A stretch of 64,000 nt of DNA from Lactonifactor sp. BIOML-A5 (GCF_009677585.1 NZ_WKYV01000005.1:124001-188000); one strand, 5' to 3'. Counted from the first letter of the stretch, positions 43,749-52,802 are shown. The notes: a model not told the origin generated them from the sequence alone. A program made the numbers and translations.

Positions 43749-44468
43749 ATGGACACAACGAATATTCGCTATATTATTTTTGATACTTTTGGAACGGTTT
43801 TGGATTGGCACCATTCCATTGTATCTCACGGGAAAGAGCTTAATAAAAAATACAGTCTGAATATTGACTGGGGAACGCTCGCCATAGGATGGAGAAATGA
43901 TGGATATTTTAAGGCAACCTTTGACATAGCCCATGGAAAGCGTGAGTGGGTTCCGGCAGATACTATTTTTACGGAATATCTGGAGGAAAGAAAAGAAAAA
44001 CTAGGGTTACAGGTACTGTCAGAAACAGATTATAAACAATTATGCCGAATCTGGCACAGACTGTCTCCCTGGCCCGATGTATTGGAAGGGTTGCACAGAC
44101 TTAAAACAAAGTATGCCATTGGGCCCTTTTCCAACGGGGATTTTAATTTAATGGTTGACATAAAGAAAGCAGCAGACCTGCCCTGGGACTTTATAACAAC
44201 TGCCGACTTATTTCAAAAGTTTAAACCAGACCCGGAAGTGTATGTGGATGAAATTAAATTGCTGGGGGCAAAACCGGAAGAGGTTGTTATGGTGGCGGCA
44301 CATCCCTTTGATCTGGACGGAGCTAAGCTGGCGGGGTGTACAACCATATATGTGCCAAGACCAAAGGAGTACGGCGAAGGGACAGACTATAAGGAACCGG
44401 CCGGAAAAGAAAAGATTGATTATACAGCGGAAGACTTTACTGCGCTGGCAGAACTGCTGAATGCTTAA
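43749..44468 (+). CDS. HAD-superfamily hydrolase, haloacid-dehalogenase type II
   Basis: 239 residues. Motif I FDTFGTVLDW has the nucleophile Asp12; motif II is the Ser in GPFSNGDFN; motif III is Lys in KFKPDPEVY; the late VAAHPFDLDGAKLAG is typical of L-2-haloacid dehalogenases. The second Asp of phosphatases (DxD) is Thr here (DTF), favouring dehalogenase- or other non-phosphatase chemistry. AGAGGAGA precedes the ATG. It is the first gene of the LacI-controlled operon with the symporter. Confidence 0.87.
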   Translation: MDTTNIRYIIFDTFGTVLDWHHSIVSHGKELNKKYSLNIDWGTLAIGWRNDGYFKATFDIAHGKREWVPADTIFTEYLEERKEKLGLQVLSETDYKQLCRIWHRLSPWPDVLEGLHRLKTKYAIGPFSNGDFNLMVDIKKAADLPWDFITTADLFQKFKPDPEVYVDEIKLLGAKPEEVVMVAAHPFDLDGAKLAGCTTIYVPRPKEYGEGTDYKEPAGKEKIDYTAEDFTALAELLNA

Positions 44469-44506
44469 AGTGATTAATGAAGGAAATAGACGAAAAGGAG
44501 ATACAT

Positions 44507-44623
44507 ATGTTTAAAATTTAGGTGATTGTGGAAATTATCAGCTGGATCATTGTGTTTGGTGCTGCGCAAGGACTGTATTCAAAAAATACTATAGACAGGA
44601 AAGGCGGGGAAGAGTCATTATGA
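44507..44623 (+). CDS. Tiny membrane ORF before the symporter, interrupted by TAG at codon 5
   Basis: ATG 44507 has a near-perfect ribosome site (AAAAGGAGATACAT), yet the frame reads MFKI and then TAG (44519-44521). The same frame continues for 33 sense codons, VIVEIISWIIVFGAAQGLY and a charged tail KNTIDRKGGEESL, ending in a TGA that overlaps the symporter ATG by 4 bp. One membrane helix is predicted. Small hydrophobic partner proteins encoded directly ahead of SSS symporters are known, and this fits in size and position. Either the gene is broken, translation restarts at GTG 44522 or 44528, TAG is read through, or the base is a sequencing error. Confidence 0.55.
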
Positions 44624-46098
44624 TGAAAACTACATTTATAATCTTATTCCTTATATATTTGGTGGCAATGGGGGTACTTGGGGTAAAAGGACTGAAAAAA
44701 ACAACGGATATGAAATCATTTGCTGTCTCTTCCGGAGATGTAAACCCTTATATTGTGGCGATTACATGGGCCGCTACCTTTATGAGCGCAGGGACTTTTC
44801 TGGGTTTGCCCGGGCTTGCTTATAAAAATGGGGTGTCGCTGCTGTGGTATCATATGGGGCACTGGTTTCCTGCTATTCTAATGCTTGCCCTGGTGGCGGG
44901 AAGCTATCGGAAGCTTGCGAACAAAACGAATGCGCTGACCATGCCTGACTGGCTGGCTGATGTGTATCAAAGCAAGGGGCTGCGTCTGCTTATCGGGATT
45001 GTCTGCCTGTGTAATATTGTCCCTCTTGCTGCCCAGTTTGTAGGCGTTGGAACGCTGATGAATGCCACTCTGGGAATTCCCTATGATGTAGGGGTGCTGA
45101 TTGGTGTCGTTGTTGTTATGATTTATCTGTTTCTGGGAGGTACCTATGCCCATATTTATACAAATGTCGTCCAGGGAACACTGATGTGTATTGTCTCTAT
45201 TGTAGTGGTAGTGACTGGCTTTGTTTTGTTCGGAAACGTGTTTACAGAAGTTCCCAGGATGCTGACAGAGATTGATCCCAACCTGTCCTCTACATTTAAT
45301 CCTTCAGATGCGGCGTTTGCCGGACCTGTTGCAATCGCAGGAATCTTTATTTCAAATGCCTGCTGGTCTTTGAATCCTCAGCTTATGAATAAAGTACAGT
45401 ATCTGAAGACAAACCGTGATTTGAAAAAATTCATTCTTTTTGCCGGATTCTGCTTATTTATCGGAGGTATGGTTATTGTGGGCGGTTTGTACTCCAGAAT
45501 TCTGACTCCTGATACACTGGCCAACGCTGACGACGCGCTGCCCACTTTTGTTAAGATGGTATATCATCCTGTAGTCGGCGCGTTTTTTAATGTGGTTCTG
45601 GTGGCTGCGACAATGTCAACCACGGACGGCGTTATGGTAATGCTGGCTACTGTACTGGGGAACACGTTATACAGACAGACCTATATCCAGCATAAAATTG
45701 ACTGCGGGCAGAAGGTGGATGTAGAGAAAGCAGACAAAAACTCTCTGGCAATTGCGAAATGGTCAGTTGTTCTGGTCGGTTTGGCCTCTCTCCCCATAGC
45801 ATTTAACAGGCCCAGTTCCCTGAATGTATTAAACTGGATTGGGACAGGCGTGATTTTGAGTGCTGTGGCGGGTCCCCTGCTAGTGGCGGTAACCCAGAAG
45901 AAGGTTCACAAGCTTTCCGCTATTGTGTCTGCTGTGTGCGGTATCTCTTCGTATCTGATTGTCTATGTGGGGAAACTAGTGTTAAGTGTGTATCTGTCTG
46001 TGGGAATCGGATGCGTTGTCAGCCTGGCAGTGGCTTTCATAGTCAACTGGTGGATGATACATCAGAACGCGGATCAGGCTGTCCAGCTGCGGGACTAA
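44620..46098 (+). CDS. Sodium:solute symporter (SSS family)
   Basis: 492 residues, about 13 membrane helices. SSS hallmarks include TWAATFMSAGTFLGLPGLAYKNG near 43-65 and the Na-site region VLVAATMSTTDGVMVMLATVLGNTLY (about 327-350). Translation is coupled to the preceding tiny membrane ORF by an ATGA overlap. It probably imports a carboxylate, sugar acid or vitamin-like solute with sodium. The LacI regulator and HAD hydrolase beside it suggest an organic-acid or halo-acid-like substrate, but that is weak evidence. Confidence 0.92.
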   Translation: MMKTTFIILFLIYLVAMGVLGVKGLKKTTDMKSFAVSSGDVNPYIVAITWAATFMSAGTFLGLPGLAYKNGVSLLWYHMGHWFPAILMLALVAGSYRKLANKTNALTMPDWLADVYQSKGLRLLIGIVCLCNIVPLAAQFVGVGTLMNATLGIPYDVGVLIGVVVVMIYLFLGGTYAHIYTNVVQGTLMCIVSIVVVVTGFVLFGNVFTEVPRMLTEIDPNLSSTFNPSDAAFAGPVAIAGIFISNACWSLNPQLMNKVQYLKTNRDLKKFILFAGFCLFIGGMVIVGGLYSRILTPDTLANADDALPTFVKMVYHPVVGAFFNVVLVAATMSTTDGVMVMLATVLGNTLYRQTYIQHKIDCGQKVDVEKADKNSLAIAKWSVVLVGLASLPIAFNRPSSLNVLNWIGTGVILSAVAGPLLVAVTQKKVHKLSAIVSAVCGISSYLIVYVGKLVLSVYLSVGIGCVVSLAVAFIVNWWMIHQNADQAVQLRD

Positions 46099-46239
46099 TG
46101 CAGAGATTATATAAATTGTGTGCATTTCACCTGGCAAATGCCGGGAAGAACATAGATATGGGGAAGATGGACCATTTATTTGGTTATCTGTAAAAATTAT
46201 ACGTCTGATGCTTAGGGGCCCCCTCTCCCCAATTTCCGT

Positions 46240-46267
46240 ACCGCCGCCTGATACGTCCGGCGGCGGT
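46240..46267 (+). terminator. GC-rich hairpin after the symporter
   Basis: ACCGCCGCC pairs with GGCGGCGGT over a 10-nt loop. No T-run follows; it is possibly the 3' end structure of the symporter message. Confidence 0.4.
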
Positions 46268-46519
46268 GGCTCCTATAATAAAATGGATACCCGGAAGCAA
46301 GGATTACAAGCATAACTTGGAATTCTTGTTTGCCGAGGTCTTTTCTTGATATAGAACAGATAAGTCCTCTATTTTTATACTAAATTCCGTGATCCAATTG
46401 TCTAATTATACCATAATAGAATAAACATTCCGATGCAAAATTCTTATTTTATTAAGGAACAGAGGTTTACTTCTTATAGCCAACCAGTTCCTTTCAATTC
46501 CAGCCTTTGGTGAATATAA

Positions 46520-46562
46520 AAAAGCAAGGCGGTCATAGCCTCATAATGACCTTCTTGCTTTT
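46520..46562. terminator. Bidirectional terminator ahead of spoVT's 3' end
   Basis: A 17-bp stem with two mismatches, AAAAGCAAGGCGGTCAT with ATGACCTTCTTGCTTTT, flanked by A and T runs, so it can act on both strands, including the minus-strand spoVT transcript. Confidence 0.85.
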
Positions 46563-46675
46563 TACATCAATTTGATTTTATTTTTCTATAACGTTACATG
46601 ACAATATCGGTTTATTAACCTAAAATTTTTTTCGATACGTTTACACAGTATATACAGCGATCATGTAGTAATAGC

Positions 46676-47218
46676 TTACTGCTCCATCTGCCTTCCTAAA
46701 AACCCTGCGGCTACTGCAGCCACTTTTTTCTCAGTCTCATCCATTTTCACGCTGCCGTCCCTGCATAATAGGAGGACGGCTCCAATGGCATCTCCCGCGC
46801 TTGTTATAGTGTATATGGTTTGTCCGGTATAAGACTGACTGTCATCCTCCACTATTTTAATAAAGTTCCCGCTTGAGGTACAGCTGGACTTTCTTTCTGC
46901 AATAAAGCCCTCCAGGTCTTTATTAATTCGTCTGCCCAGATATTCCTTGGCACCGGGACCTGCCGCCGCCACTATCTGGTCATGATCTGCAATACAAACC
47001 AGACTTCCCATAGTGGTTGACAATGCCTCCGCATATTCTTTAGCGAAGGCTCCCAGTTCCCCGATGGGGGAATATTTCTTCAGAATGATTTCTCCTTCCC
47101 GATCCGTAAAAATTTCCAGAGGATCGCTCTCCCGTATCCGTAATGTTCTTCTTATTTCTTTCGGTATTACAACCCGGCCTAAATCATCGATTCTTCTGAC
47201 TATCCCTGTAGCTCTCAT
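46676..47218 (-). CDS. spoVT: Stage V sporulation protein T (AbrB-family regulator)
   Basis: 180 residues from ATG 47218, preceded by GGAGGA; an in-frame ATG at 47236 has no site of its own. The N-terminal swapped-hairpin DNA-binding domain RATGIVRRIDDLGRVVIPKEIRR is the SpoVT signature, and the C-terminal GAF-like domain (about 55-178) follows. In Bacillus and Clostridia SpoVT tunes sigma-G genes in the forespore. It stands alone, a minus-strand gene ending at a strong terminator. Its presence supports a spore-forming host. Confidence 0.95.
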   Translation of the reverse strand: MRATGIVRRIDDLGRVVIPKEIRRTLRIRESDPLEIFTDREGEIILKKYSPIGELGAFAKEYAEALSTTMGSLVCIADHDQIVAAAGPGAKEYLGRRINKDLEGFIAERKSSCTSSGNFIKIVEDDSQSYTGQTIYTITSAGDAIGAVLLLCRDGSVKMDETEKKVAAVAAGFLGRQMEQ

Positions 47219-47430
47219 ACAATCTGCTTCCTCCATGCTATATTTTCTATTACATTTTTATCTGTAGATAAATGTATTATTTGTAAAATGAAGGAAATTA
47301 TGCTTAATTCATTAATTTTTACTTTTAATAAAATTATTCATCTTTAACTCTTAAATTATAGTACTTTAAGGCCGGAAAGGCTTATTTCTTGAGCCTGTTA
47401 TAACCACATATATTTTTTAAAAGAAAACAG

Positions 47431-47459
47431 TTGACTTTCTTCTTCTACAAATGTAGTAT
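47431..47459 (+). promoter_or_regulatory. Promoter of the BlaI/M56 operon
   Basis: TTGACT (47431-47436), 17 bp, TAGTAT (47454-47459). The spacer carries the first BlaI-type box. Confidence 0.6.
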
Positions 47460-47487
47460 ATATTTAGATACTACATTTGTAGAAGAA
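47440..47487 (+). promoter_or_regulatory. BlaI/MecI-type operator pair
   Basis: A 19-bp perfect inverted repeat (47440-47458 and 47469-47487) containing two boxes, CTACAAATGTAG and CTACATTTGTAG. These fit the TACAnnTGTA core recognised by BlaI/MecI repressors. One box lies in the promoter spacer and one over the transcription start, so autorepression is expected. Confidence 0.85.
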
Positions 47488-47503
47488 AGAGAGGAAGAGT
47501 TGC

Positions 47504-47890
47504 ATGAAGAAAGAAATTCAAAAGTTACCGGATTCAGAGTTGGATATTATGCTTGCCCTCTGGAACGGCCATCCGGACATGACAAGACTTGAGATTGAGG
47601 AATATGTTAATCAAAAGAAAAAACTGGCCACGACTACGATTTTATCCCTTTTAGCACGCTTAGAAAAAAAAGAGTTCGTAGCTGTCAGAAGAGAGGAAAA
47701 ATTAAATTATTATACCGCAGTAGTGAAGGAAGAGGCGTACAGGCAGCAGGAAAGCAGGACTATCATTGAAAAGCTATATGGGAATTCATTAAAAAATTTT
47801 ATCGCTTCTTTCTATCATGGTAAGGGGTTAAAGCAGGAGGAGATTAAGGAATTAGATGAATACCTGCATGAACTGGAGAAGGGGGAGTAG
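47504..47890 (+). CDS. BlaI/MecI/CopY-family repressor
   Basis: 128 residues. The N-terminal winged helix (LPDSELDIMLALWNGHPDMTRLEIEEYV, then TTTILSLLARLEKKEFV) and the C-terminal dimerisation helices are typical. The family represses beta-lactamase and cell-wall genes and is inactivated by proteolysis started by the partner M56 membrane protease, encoded 3 bp downstream. A matching operator lies in its own promoter. No beta-lactamase gene is present, so the regulated genes lie elsewhere. Confidence 0.95.
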   Translation: MKKEIQKLPDSELDIMLALWNGHPDMTRLEIEEYVNQKKKLATTTILSLLARLEKKEFVAVRREEKLNYYTAVVKEEAYRQQESRTIIEKLYGNSLKNFIASFYHGKGLKQEEIKELDEYLHELEKGE

Positions 47891-47893
47891 TTT

Positions 47894-49540
47894 ATGATGG
47901 ATTTTATGATAAATCTGGCAAAGATTAATTTATTTGCGGCTGCCTGTGTTCTTACAGTATTTGTCCTGTCCAGAGTACTTGGCAGTAAATATTCCGCGCG
48001 ATGGAAATACATTATGTGGCTGGTCTTATCCGTGTATTTACTGTTACCAGTGAATTTGTCAAAGATATCTCCATGGAAGGTTGAGATCCCACTGCCCGGG
48101 GTAACTGCCGGTTTGTCTGCGGACGAGGCAGATGGACTGGGACTGGAGCATACAGCTTTAACCGGAGGGGAGAGAGCAGCGGACAAGACTGATATAACAC
48201 CAGAGGACAGCGCAAGGATAAGTAAGGGAGAGCCTGTGCCCACCGGAGAAGGAGGGATGCTTGGGGATAGAGCATTGTATTCCTATGTTTTTTTCCTGGT
48301 TTGGATCCTGATAGCAGTGGGCGTGGGAATATGCAGAGTGTTTTCGTATCAACTTGCTGTGAAAAAACTATACCGCTGGAGCGCACCTGAGACAGACAGC
48401 AGAAGGCTCAGAGTATATGATGCTGTATGCAGAGAATATCATATAAAAAATGCTCCCCGGGTTTTTAAAAATAACTTTATCACAGGGCCTCTGCTGGCAG
48501 GTATTTTCAAAGCCCGCTTATATTTGCCGGAGAATACTTATACAGATAAAGAACTAAGAATGATCTATGCACATGAACTGTGCCATTACAGGCGTAAGGA
48601 TCTGTGGTATAAAGCACTGCTTATGCTTGTGAATATCATATACTGGTTCAATCCCGCAGTCTATCTTATGGTGAGAGAAGCGGAACGGGACTTAGAGTTC
48701 TTGTGTGACAGTAAAGTTCTGGAGGGCAGGGATAAGAACGATCACTATATATACAGCAGACTTCTGCTGCACACGGCGTTAAAAGCACACGGGAGCAAAG
48801 TTTATCTGACGGCAAGCCTGCACGATGGAAAAGCAGAGTTTAAGCGCAGGGTTGCTAATCTAATGGTAGGGGATAAGCTAAAAAGGGGGATAGTTCTTGC
48901 CTGCGTTTTAGCGGTGTCTCTTGTTTCAGGAAGCACCCTTATGGGGTGCTCTGTAGGACCGGGGGAGGAGGAAAAGGAAACAGTTAGCGCAGAACAGCGG
49001 GGGATACCGGAAGACAGTACGGTTAAGAAGCCTGCAGAAGAACAGACGCCGTCAAAGGTGATTACAGCAGAGGGGAACGAGAATACCGAAAAGGAAAAAG
49101 AACAGCCAGCCGCCCTTAAGGAGAAGCTCTCGGATGAATCTGCTCCGGAAGCCGCGGCAGAACCAGATGCCGTAGTATTTCCCCAAAACAGGAAAACTTC
49201 TTATTACAACAGCAGTGACCCTACCGTTATTTTTACGGTAACGGATATTAGGGAAAAAGATATTGTCTTTGATTTGATAGATTATGACAGTGAGACACCT
49301 AAAGATGAATACGGGGAAGACGCATCCTATAGAGAAATCAAGGGGGCATCTGGTACTCTTACAGATGAAAATACAGTCATTTATCAGGATCAGAACTATA
49401 ATCTTACGATTGTCTGGGACACCAGTGACCCTAATCTGATTGGAACAGTAACCATCACCGGAACATATCCTGCTAACAGCAGTCTGACAAACGGTACCTG
49501 CATAAGCCAGGAGGACAGTAATTCTATGCAGATTAGGTGA
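47894..49540 (+). CDS. BlaR1-like M56 membrane metalloprotease with non-PBP sensor
   Basis: 548 residues. Helices near 8-25, 35-52 and 130-150 surround the M56 protease domain, whose zinc motif is HELCH (His227 to His231) in YAHELCHYRRKD; EAERDLEFLCD follows. A late hydrophobic segment (LACVLAVSLVSGSTLMGC) leads to an external part of about 195 residues: a low-complexity Glu/Lys/Pro linker and a beta-rich domain (YYNSSDPTVIFTVTDIREKD onward). BlaR1 has a penicillin-binding domain here with an STYK motif; none is seen. The stimulus is therefore probably not a beta-lactam acylating the protein. Confidence 0.88.
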   Translation: MMDFMINLAKINLFAAACVLTVFVLSRVLGSKYSARWKYIMWLVLSVYLLLPVNLSKISPWKVEIPLPGVTAGLSADEADGLGLEHTALTGGERAADKTDITPEDSARISKGEPVPTGEGGMLGDRALYSYVFFLVWILIAVGVGICRVFSYQLAVKKLYRWSAPETDSRRLRVYDAVCREYHIKNAPRVFKNNFITGPLLAGIFKARLYLPENTYTDKELRMIYAHELCHYRRKDLWYKALLMLVNIIYWFNPAVYLMVREAERDLEFLCDSKVLEGRDKNDHYIYSRLLLHTALKAHGSKVYLTASLHDGKAEFKRRVANLMVGDKLKRGIVLACVLAVSLVSGSTLMGCSVGPGEEEKETVSAEQRGIPEDSTVKKPAEEQTPSKVITAEGNENTEKEKEQPAALKEKLSDESAPEAAAEPDAVVFPQNRKTSYYNSSDPTVIFTVTDIREKDIVFDLIDYDSETPKDEYGEDASYREIKGASGTLTDENTVIYQDQNYNLTIVWDTSDPNLIGTVTITGTYPANSSLTNGTCISQEDSNSMQIR

Positions 49541-49656
49541 AAATTGTATAGATCTGCCTGCCCTGAAAGGAGTTTACTGGACCGAAACAGCTTTATAAGG
49601 CAGCCAAGAGTGACTACATTGACATAAGAGCTTAGTAAAATAAAGGAGAATCCAAG

Positions 49657-50583
49657 ATGAGATTATTTGATTTGCACTGCGACACAATCGTTCCATTGTG
49701 TGACCGGAAAGAGGACTTTTACTGCCGGGACACACAGTTTTCTCTGGCAGATCTGGATAAGTTTCAATGCCTGTGCCAGACTATGGCAGTCTTTGTGCCG
49801 GATATCTGTCCGAAAGGAGGAGGGAAAGCCTATGCGGACCGTTATCTTGACTATCTGGAGGAACTGGCGGTGCTTCAGGGAGATATTGCCGGGCTGGCAG
49901 AGTCGGCGGCTGATATAGAGGCCCTTACTAAAAAGGGTAAATGTGCCCTTATCCGCTCCATTGAAAGCGGGAGGGCATTAGACGGCGATTTAGAGAATGT
50001 CTCGCATTTTGCGGGCCGGGGTGTAAAGATAATGACGCTTGTGTGGAATGGAGAGAATGAATTAGGTTCAGGGAATAGCGCCAATGGGGGGCTTACTTCT
50101 TTTGGCAGACAGGTTATCAGAAAAATGGAAGAAGTGCATATGATAATTGATGCCTCCCACCTGAACGATCCCGGATTTGACGATCTGTGCAGTGCCACGG
50201 ACGGCCCTTTTATTGCAACCCACTCTAATCTGCGGAGTGTGTGCCCTCATAAAAGAAACTTAAAAGACTGGCAGTTTCAGGAAATTGTAAGGAGAGGGGG
50301 ACTGGTGGGCGTTAACCTGTACAGACACTTTTTGGGGGAGGATGGATCCGGCTGTCTGGATCAGGTGTACCGGCATGTATCCCATATGCTGGAGCTTGGG
50401 GGAGAAGATGTAATTGCTTGCGGCAGCGACTTTGACGGAGCTGAAATCTCCCCGGATTTGAACTCCCCTTTTAAGCTTGGAGCGGCGGCCGCGTATCTGT
50501 TATCCCATGGGATTTCCCAGGCTGTTATAGATAAAATGTACTTTGACAATGCTATGGCCTTTCTAAAGCGCACAGAGGCATAA
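49657..50583 (+). CDS. Membrane-type dipeptidase (peptidase M19)
   Basis: 308 residues. The metal-binding DLHCDT (HxD at 8-10), ESGRALDGD, IDASHLND, THSNLRSVCPHKRN and CGSDFDGAE blocks of renal-dipeptidase-like enzymes are all present. The zinc enzyme hydrolyses dipeptides, including D-amino-acid ones. There is no signal peptide, so it acts in the cytosol. AAAGGAG precedes the ATG. It stands alone and is not obviously linked to the BlaI pair upstream. Confidence 0.94.
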   Translation: MRLFDLHCDTIVPLCDRKEDFYCRDTQFSLADLDKFQCLCQTMAVFVPDICPKGGGKAYADRYLDYLEELAVLQGDIAGLAESAADIEALTKKGKCALIRSIESGRALDGDLENVSHFAGRGVKIMTLVWNGENELGSGNSANGGLTSFGRQVIRKMEEVHMIIDASHLNDPGFDDLCSATDGPFIATHSNLRSVCPHKRNLKDWQFQEIVRRGGLVGVNLYRHFLGEDGSGCLDQVYRHVSHMLELGGEDVIACGSDFDGAEISPDLNSPFKLGAAAAYLLSHGISQAVIDKMYFDNAMAFLKRTEA

Positions 50584-50632
50584 AGAGACCTGGAGCACTG
50601 GCATAAAAGCGCAGCCCCCAGGCCGGCATGTA

Positions 50633-52096
50633 CTATTTTATGGAGGCAGACCCCATTTCTTCCAACAATGCCTTTTTTAACTCGTACAGGCGATCCGACA
50701 AGTCTACATATACCTCCGAGGGGTTCATAAGCCGCCGGGTCTCATCCCAGAGAGTATCCAGTTCTTTTCTGCAGTAATCCCTGATTTCCATAACAGAGGG
50801 GGACTGGTATACACACTCCCCTTTCAGGAACACCGGTACCAGGAGTTCCCGGAGGGTATAGGTTCCCCCAACGATTTTTGTCCGTTTCCAGGTGTCTATG
50901 GGATCAAAGATAATCATATCCTGGGATGTATCAAAGGATTCCTCTGCCAGGCAGATGAGATCAGCTCGGATCTTCCCGGTGGCTTTACTGTAGATTCTGT
51001 AAATGGTTTTATTTCCGGGATTGGTGACTTTTTCGGTATTCTCGGAGAGCTTAATCTTGGGTGTGAATTCTGCGGCATCCTTATCCCGGATGGCGGCCAT
51101 CTTATACACGCCACCGAAGGCCGGATGCCCGCTGGAGGTTATGAGGTTGGTCCCCACACCCCAGGAATCAATTTTAGCTCCCTGGGTCTTCAGGCTGTCG
51201 ATCAGGTATTCGTCGAGATCGCTGGAGGCGGCGATGGTAGCATGGGTAAAGCCTGCGGCGTCCAGCATTTTCCGTGCTTCCTTGGACAGATAGGCCAGAT
51301 CTCCGCTGTCCAGACGTATTCCGTAGTGAGTCAGAGGATGCCCTGCGTCCTTCATCTCCCGGAATACCCGAATGGCGTTGGGAACACCTGATTTCAGCGT
51401 GTCATAGGTATCTACCAGAAGAGTACATGCGTCAGGATACATATCCGCATAGGTTTTAAATGCAGTATATTCATCCGGGAAGCTCATAATCCAGCTGTGC
51501 GCATGGGTACCCAGAACCGGCACATCAAACATCTGGCCGGTGAGTACATTGGAGGTTCCCACGCACCCTCCGATCATGGCTGCCCTTGCGCCGAAGATTC
51601 CGGCATCCGGCCCCTGGGCCCTGCGGAGCCCGAATTCCATGATGCCTGCGCCCTTGGCAGCGTAGACGATTCTGGAAGCTTTGGTAGCGATGAGACTCTG
51701 GTGATTGATAATATTTAAAATAGCAGTCTCAATAAGCTGAGCTTCCATGACAGGTGCTACGACTTTCAGGAGCGGCTCCTGGGGGAAGACAACAGTTCCC
51801 TCCGGGATAGCATAGATATCACCGGAAAAAAAGAAGCCCTTCAGATAATCCAGAAAATCCTGCTCGAAGATATGCAGGCTTTTCAGATAAGCAATATCAT
51901 CGCTTGTAAAATGAAGGTCTTTAATATATTCTACAACCTGCTCCAGACCTGCGGCAATGGCGTATCCGCCCTTGCAGGGATTGGTTCTGTAGAAGACATC
52001 GAATACAACAATCTGATGGGTAGGATTTTTAAAATATCCCTGCATCATAGTCAATTCATACAGGTCGGTCAGTAAGGTAAGATTCATAGCTCTCAT
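50633..52096 (-). CDS. pncB: Nicotinate phosphoribosyltransferase
   Basis: 487 residues. The N-terminal LLTDLYELTMMQGYF, the central EFGLRRAQGPD and GTHAHSWIMSF, and GIRLDSGDLAYLSKEARKML are diagnostic. It makes nicotinate mononucleotide from nicotinate, PRPP and ATP in NAD salvage. The ATG at 52096 has AAGGAGAG 8 nt upstream; a second ATG three codons later is possible. It runs against the dipeptidase and in line with the carboxypeptidase gene, with 121 bp between. Confidence 0.95.
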   Translation of the reverse strand: MRAMNLTLLTDLYELTMMQGYFKNPTHQIVVFDVFYRTNPCKGGYAIAAGLEQVVEYIKDLHFTSDDIAYLKSLHIFEQDFLDYLKGFFFSGDIYAIPEGTVVFPQEPLLKVVAPVMEAQLIETAILNIINHQSLIATKASRIVYAAKGAGIMEFGLRRAQGPDAGIFGARAAMIGGCVGTSNVLTGQMFDVPVLGTHAHSWIMSFPDEYTAFKTYADMYPDACTLLVDTYDTLKSGVPNAIRVFREMKDAGHPLTHYGIRLDSGDLAYLSKEARKMLDAAGFTHATIAASSDLDEYLIDSLKTQGAKIDSWGVGTNLITSSGHPAFGGVYKMAAIRDKDAAEFTPKIKLSENTEKVTNPGNKTIYRIYSKATGKIRADLICLAEESFDTSQDMIIFDPIDTWKRTKIVGGTYTLRELLVPVFLKGECVYQSPSVMEIRDYCRKELDTLWDETRRLMNPSEVYVDLSDRLYELKKALLEEMGSASIK

Positions 52097-52217
52097 AACA
52101 ATAGCTCTCCTTCAAAAGATTTGTAGCTATTATAACACAATTCCAGAAAAAACGTGCAAATATTTGGTATTTTTGACAGTACAATCGGGGAAAATGGAAG
52201 AAAAAAACACCGGATGC

Positions 52218-52802
52218 TTAGATCCGGTGATATTCCTCCAAGGTAAGACCTGTAAGAGATAGATAAAGAGCCAAAGATTTGGATACATATCGGATATGCC
52301 AGGGTTCATAGGCGTACCCGGTGACGGCCTCTTTGCCTTTGGGATAGCGGATGACAAAGCCGTACAGAGGGGCATAGGCTTTCAGCCATTTGCCGGCCTG
52401 GGTTTCAGCAAATTCTTCTACCAGGTCAAAGGCAACATCGGGACAGGAGACATCCAGGGCAAGCCCTGTCTGGTGCTCACTGGCTCCCGGGGGAGCCACA
52501 AGAAGTTTACATAATTCTTCCGGCGGAGAGTCAACGGTCAGATTGGCTTTTTTTAAAGCGGCTTCATAGAGCTCCTCCTGGCGGCTGTAGGGCCGGTAGC
52601 CGGAGACCCCCCAGAGGGTAATCTGACAGCTTTTTGCCCTCTGAAACAAGGCGTGCACAGCCTTTGCCGCGTCTTTTCTCAGGAGCCGCTTGGGATCCCC
52701 TGCCGGTGCATCAAAGGGGATGGAGGGTTCCACCAGATTCTTTGGAATGTATGAGGCAGGCAGGCGGTACTCCCGGTTTACTAGTACTGAACAAGATGAC
52801 AT
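52218..52802 (-). CDS. VanY-type D-alanyl-D-alanine carboxypeptidase (M15B)
   Basis: 194 residues from ATG 52802; AAGGAGG lies 9 nt upstream, whereas an ATG at 52811 abuts it. M15 zinc ligands and catalytic residues are visible in SGYRPYSRQEELY, SEHQTGLALDV (SxHxxGxAxD) and YEPWHIRYV (ExxH). The enzyme trims the last D-Ala from peptidoglycan stem peptides. No signal peptide or membrane anchor is seen at the chosen start, which is unusual for a wall enzyme and could mean a cytosolic precursor-acting or spore-mother-cell role. Confidence 0.9.
   Translation of the reverse strand: MSSCSVLVNREYRLPASYIPKNLVEPSIPFDAPAGDPKRLLRKDAAKAVHALFQRAKSCQITLWGVSGYRPYSRQEELYEAALKKANLTVDSPPEELCKLLVAPPGASEHQTGLALDVSCPDVAFDLVEEFAETQAGKWLKAYAPLYGFVIRYPKGKEAVTGYAYEPWHIRYVSKSLALYLSLTGLTLEEYHRI

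Larger units (their letters stand above)
46099..46675. other. Gene-poor region after the symporter
   Basis: 577 bp. It holds a short reading frame of 31 codons touching the symporter stop (46098-46193, judged unlikely to be a gene), a GC-rich hairpin at 46240-46267, and a strong terminator at 46520-46562. The AT-rich stretch 46320-46510 shows nothing I recognise. Confidence 0.6.

Noticed and set aside
46098..46193. 31-codon frame starting at the TAATG overlap after the symporter
   Set aside because: No ribosome site and no hydrophobic or known motif; too little to call a gene.
46320..46510. Possible insertion-sequence scar in the AT-rich gap
   Set aside because: No terminal repeats, target duplication or transposase fragments could be identified.
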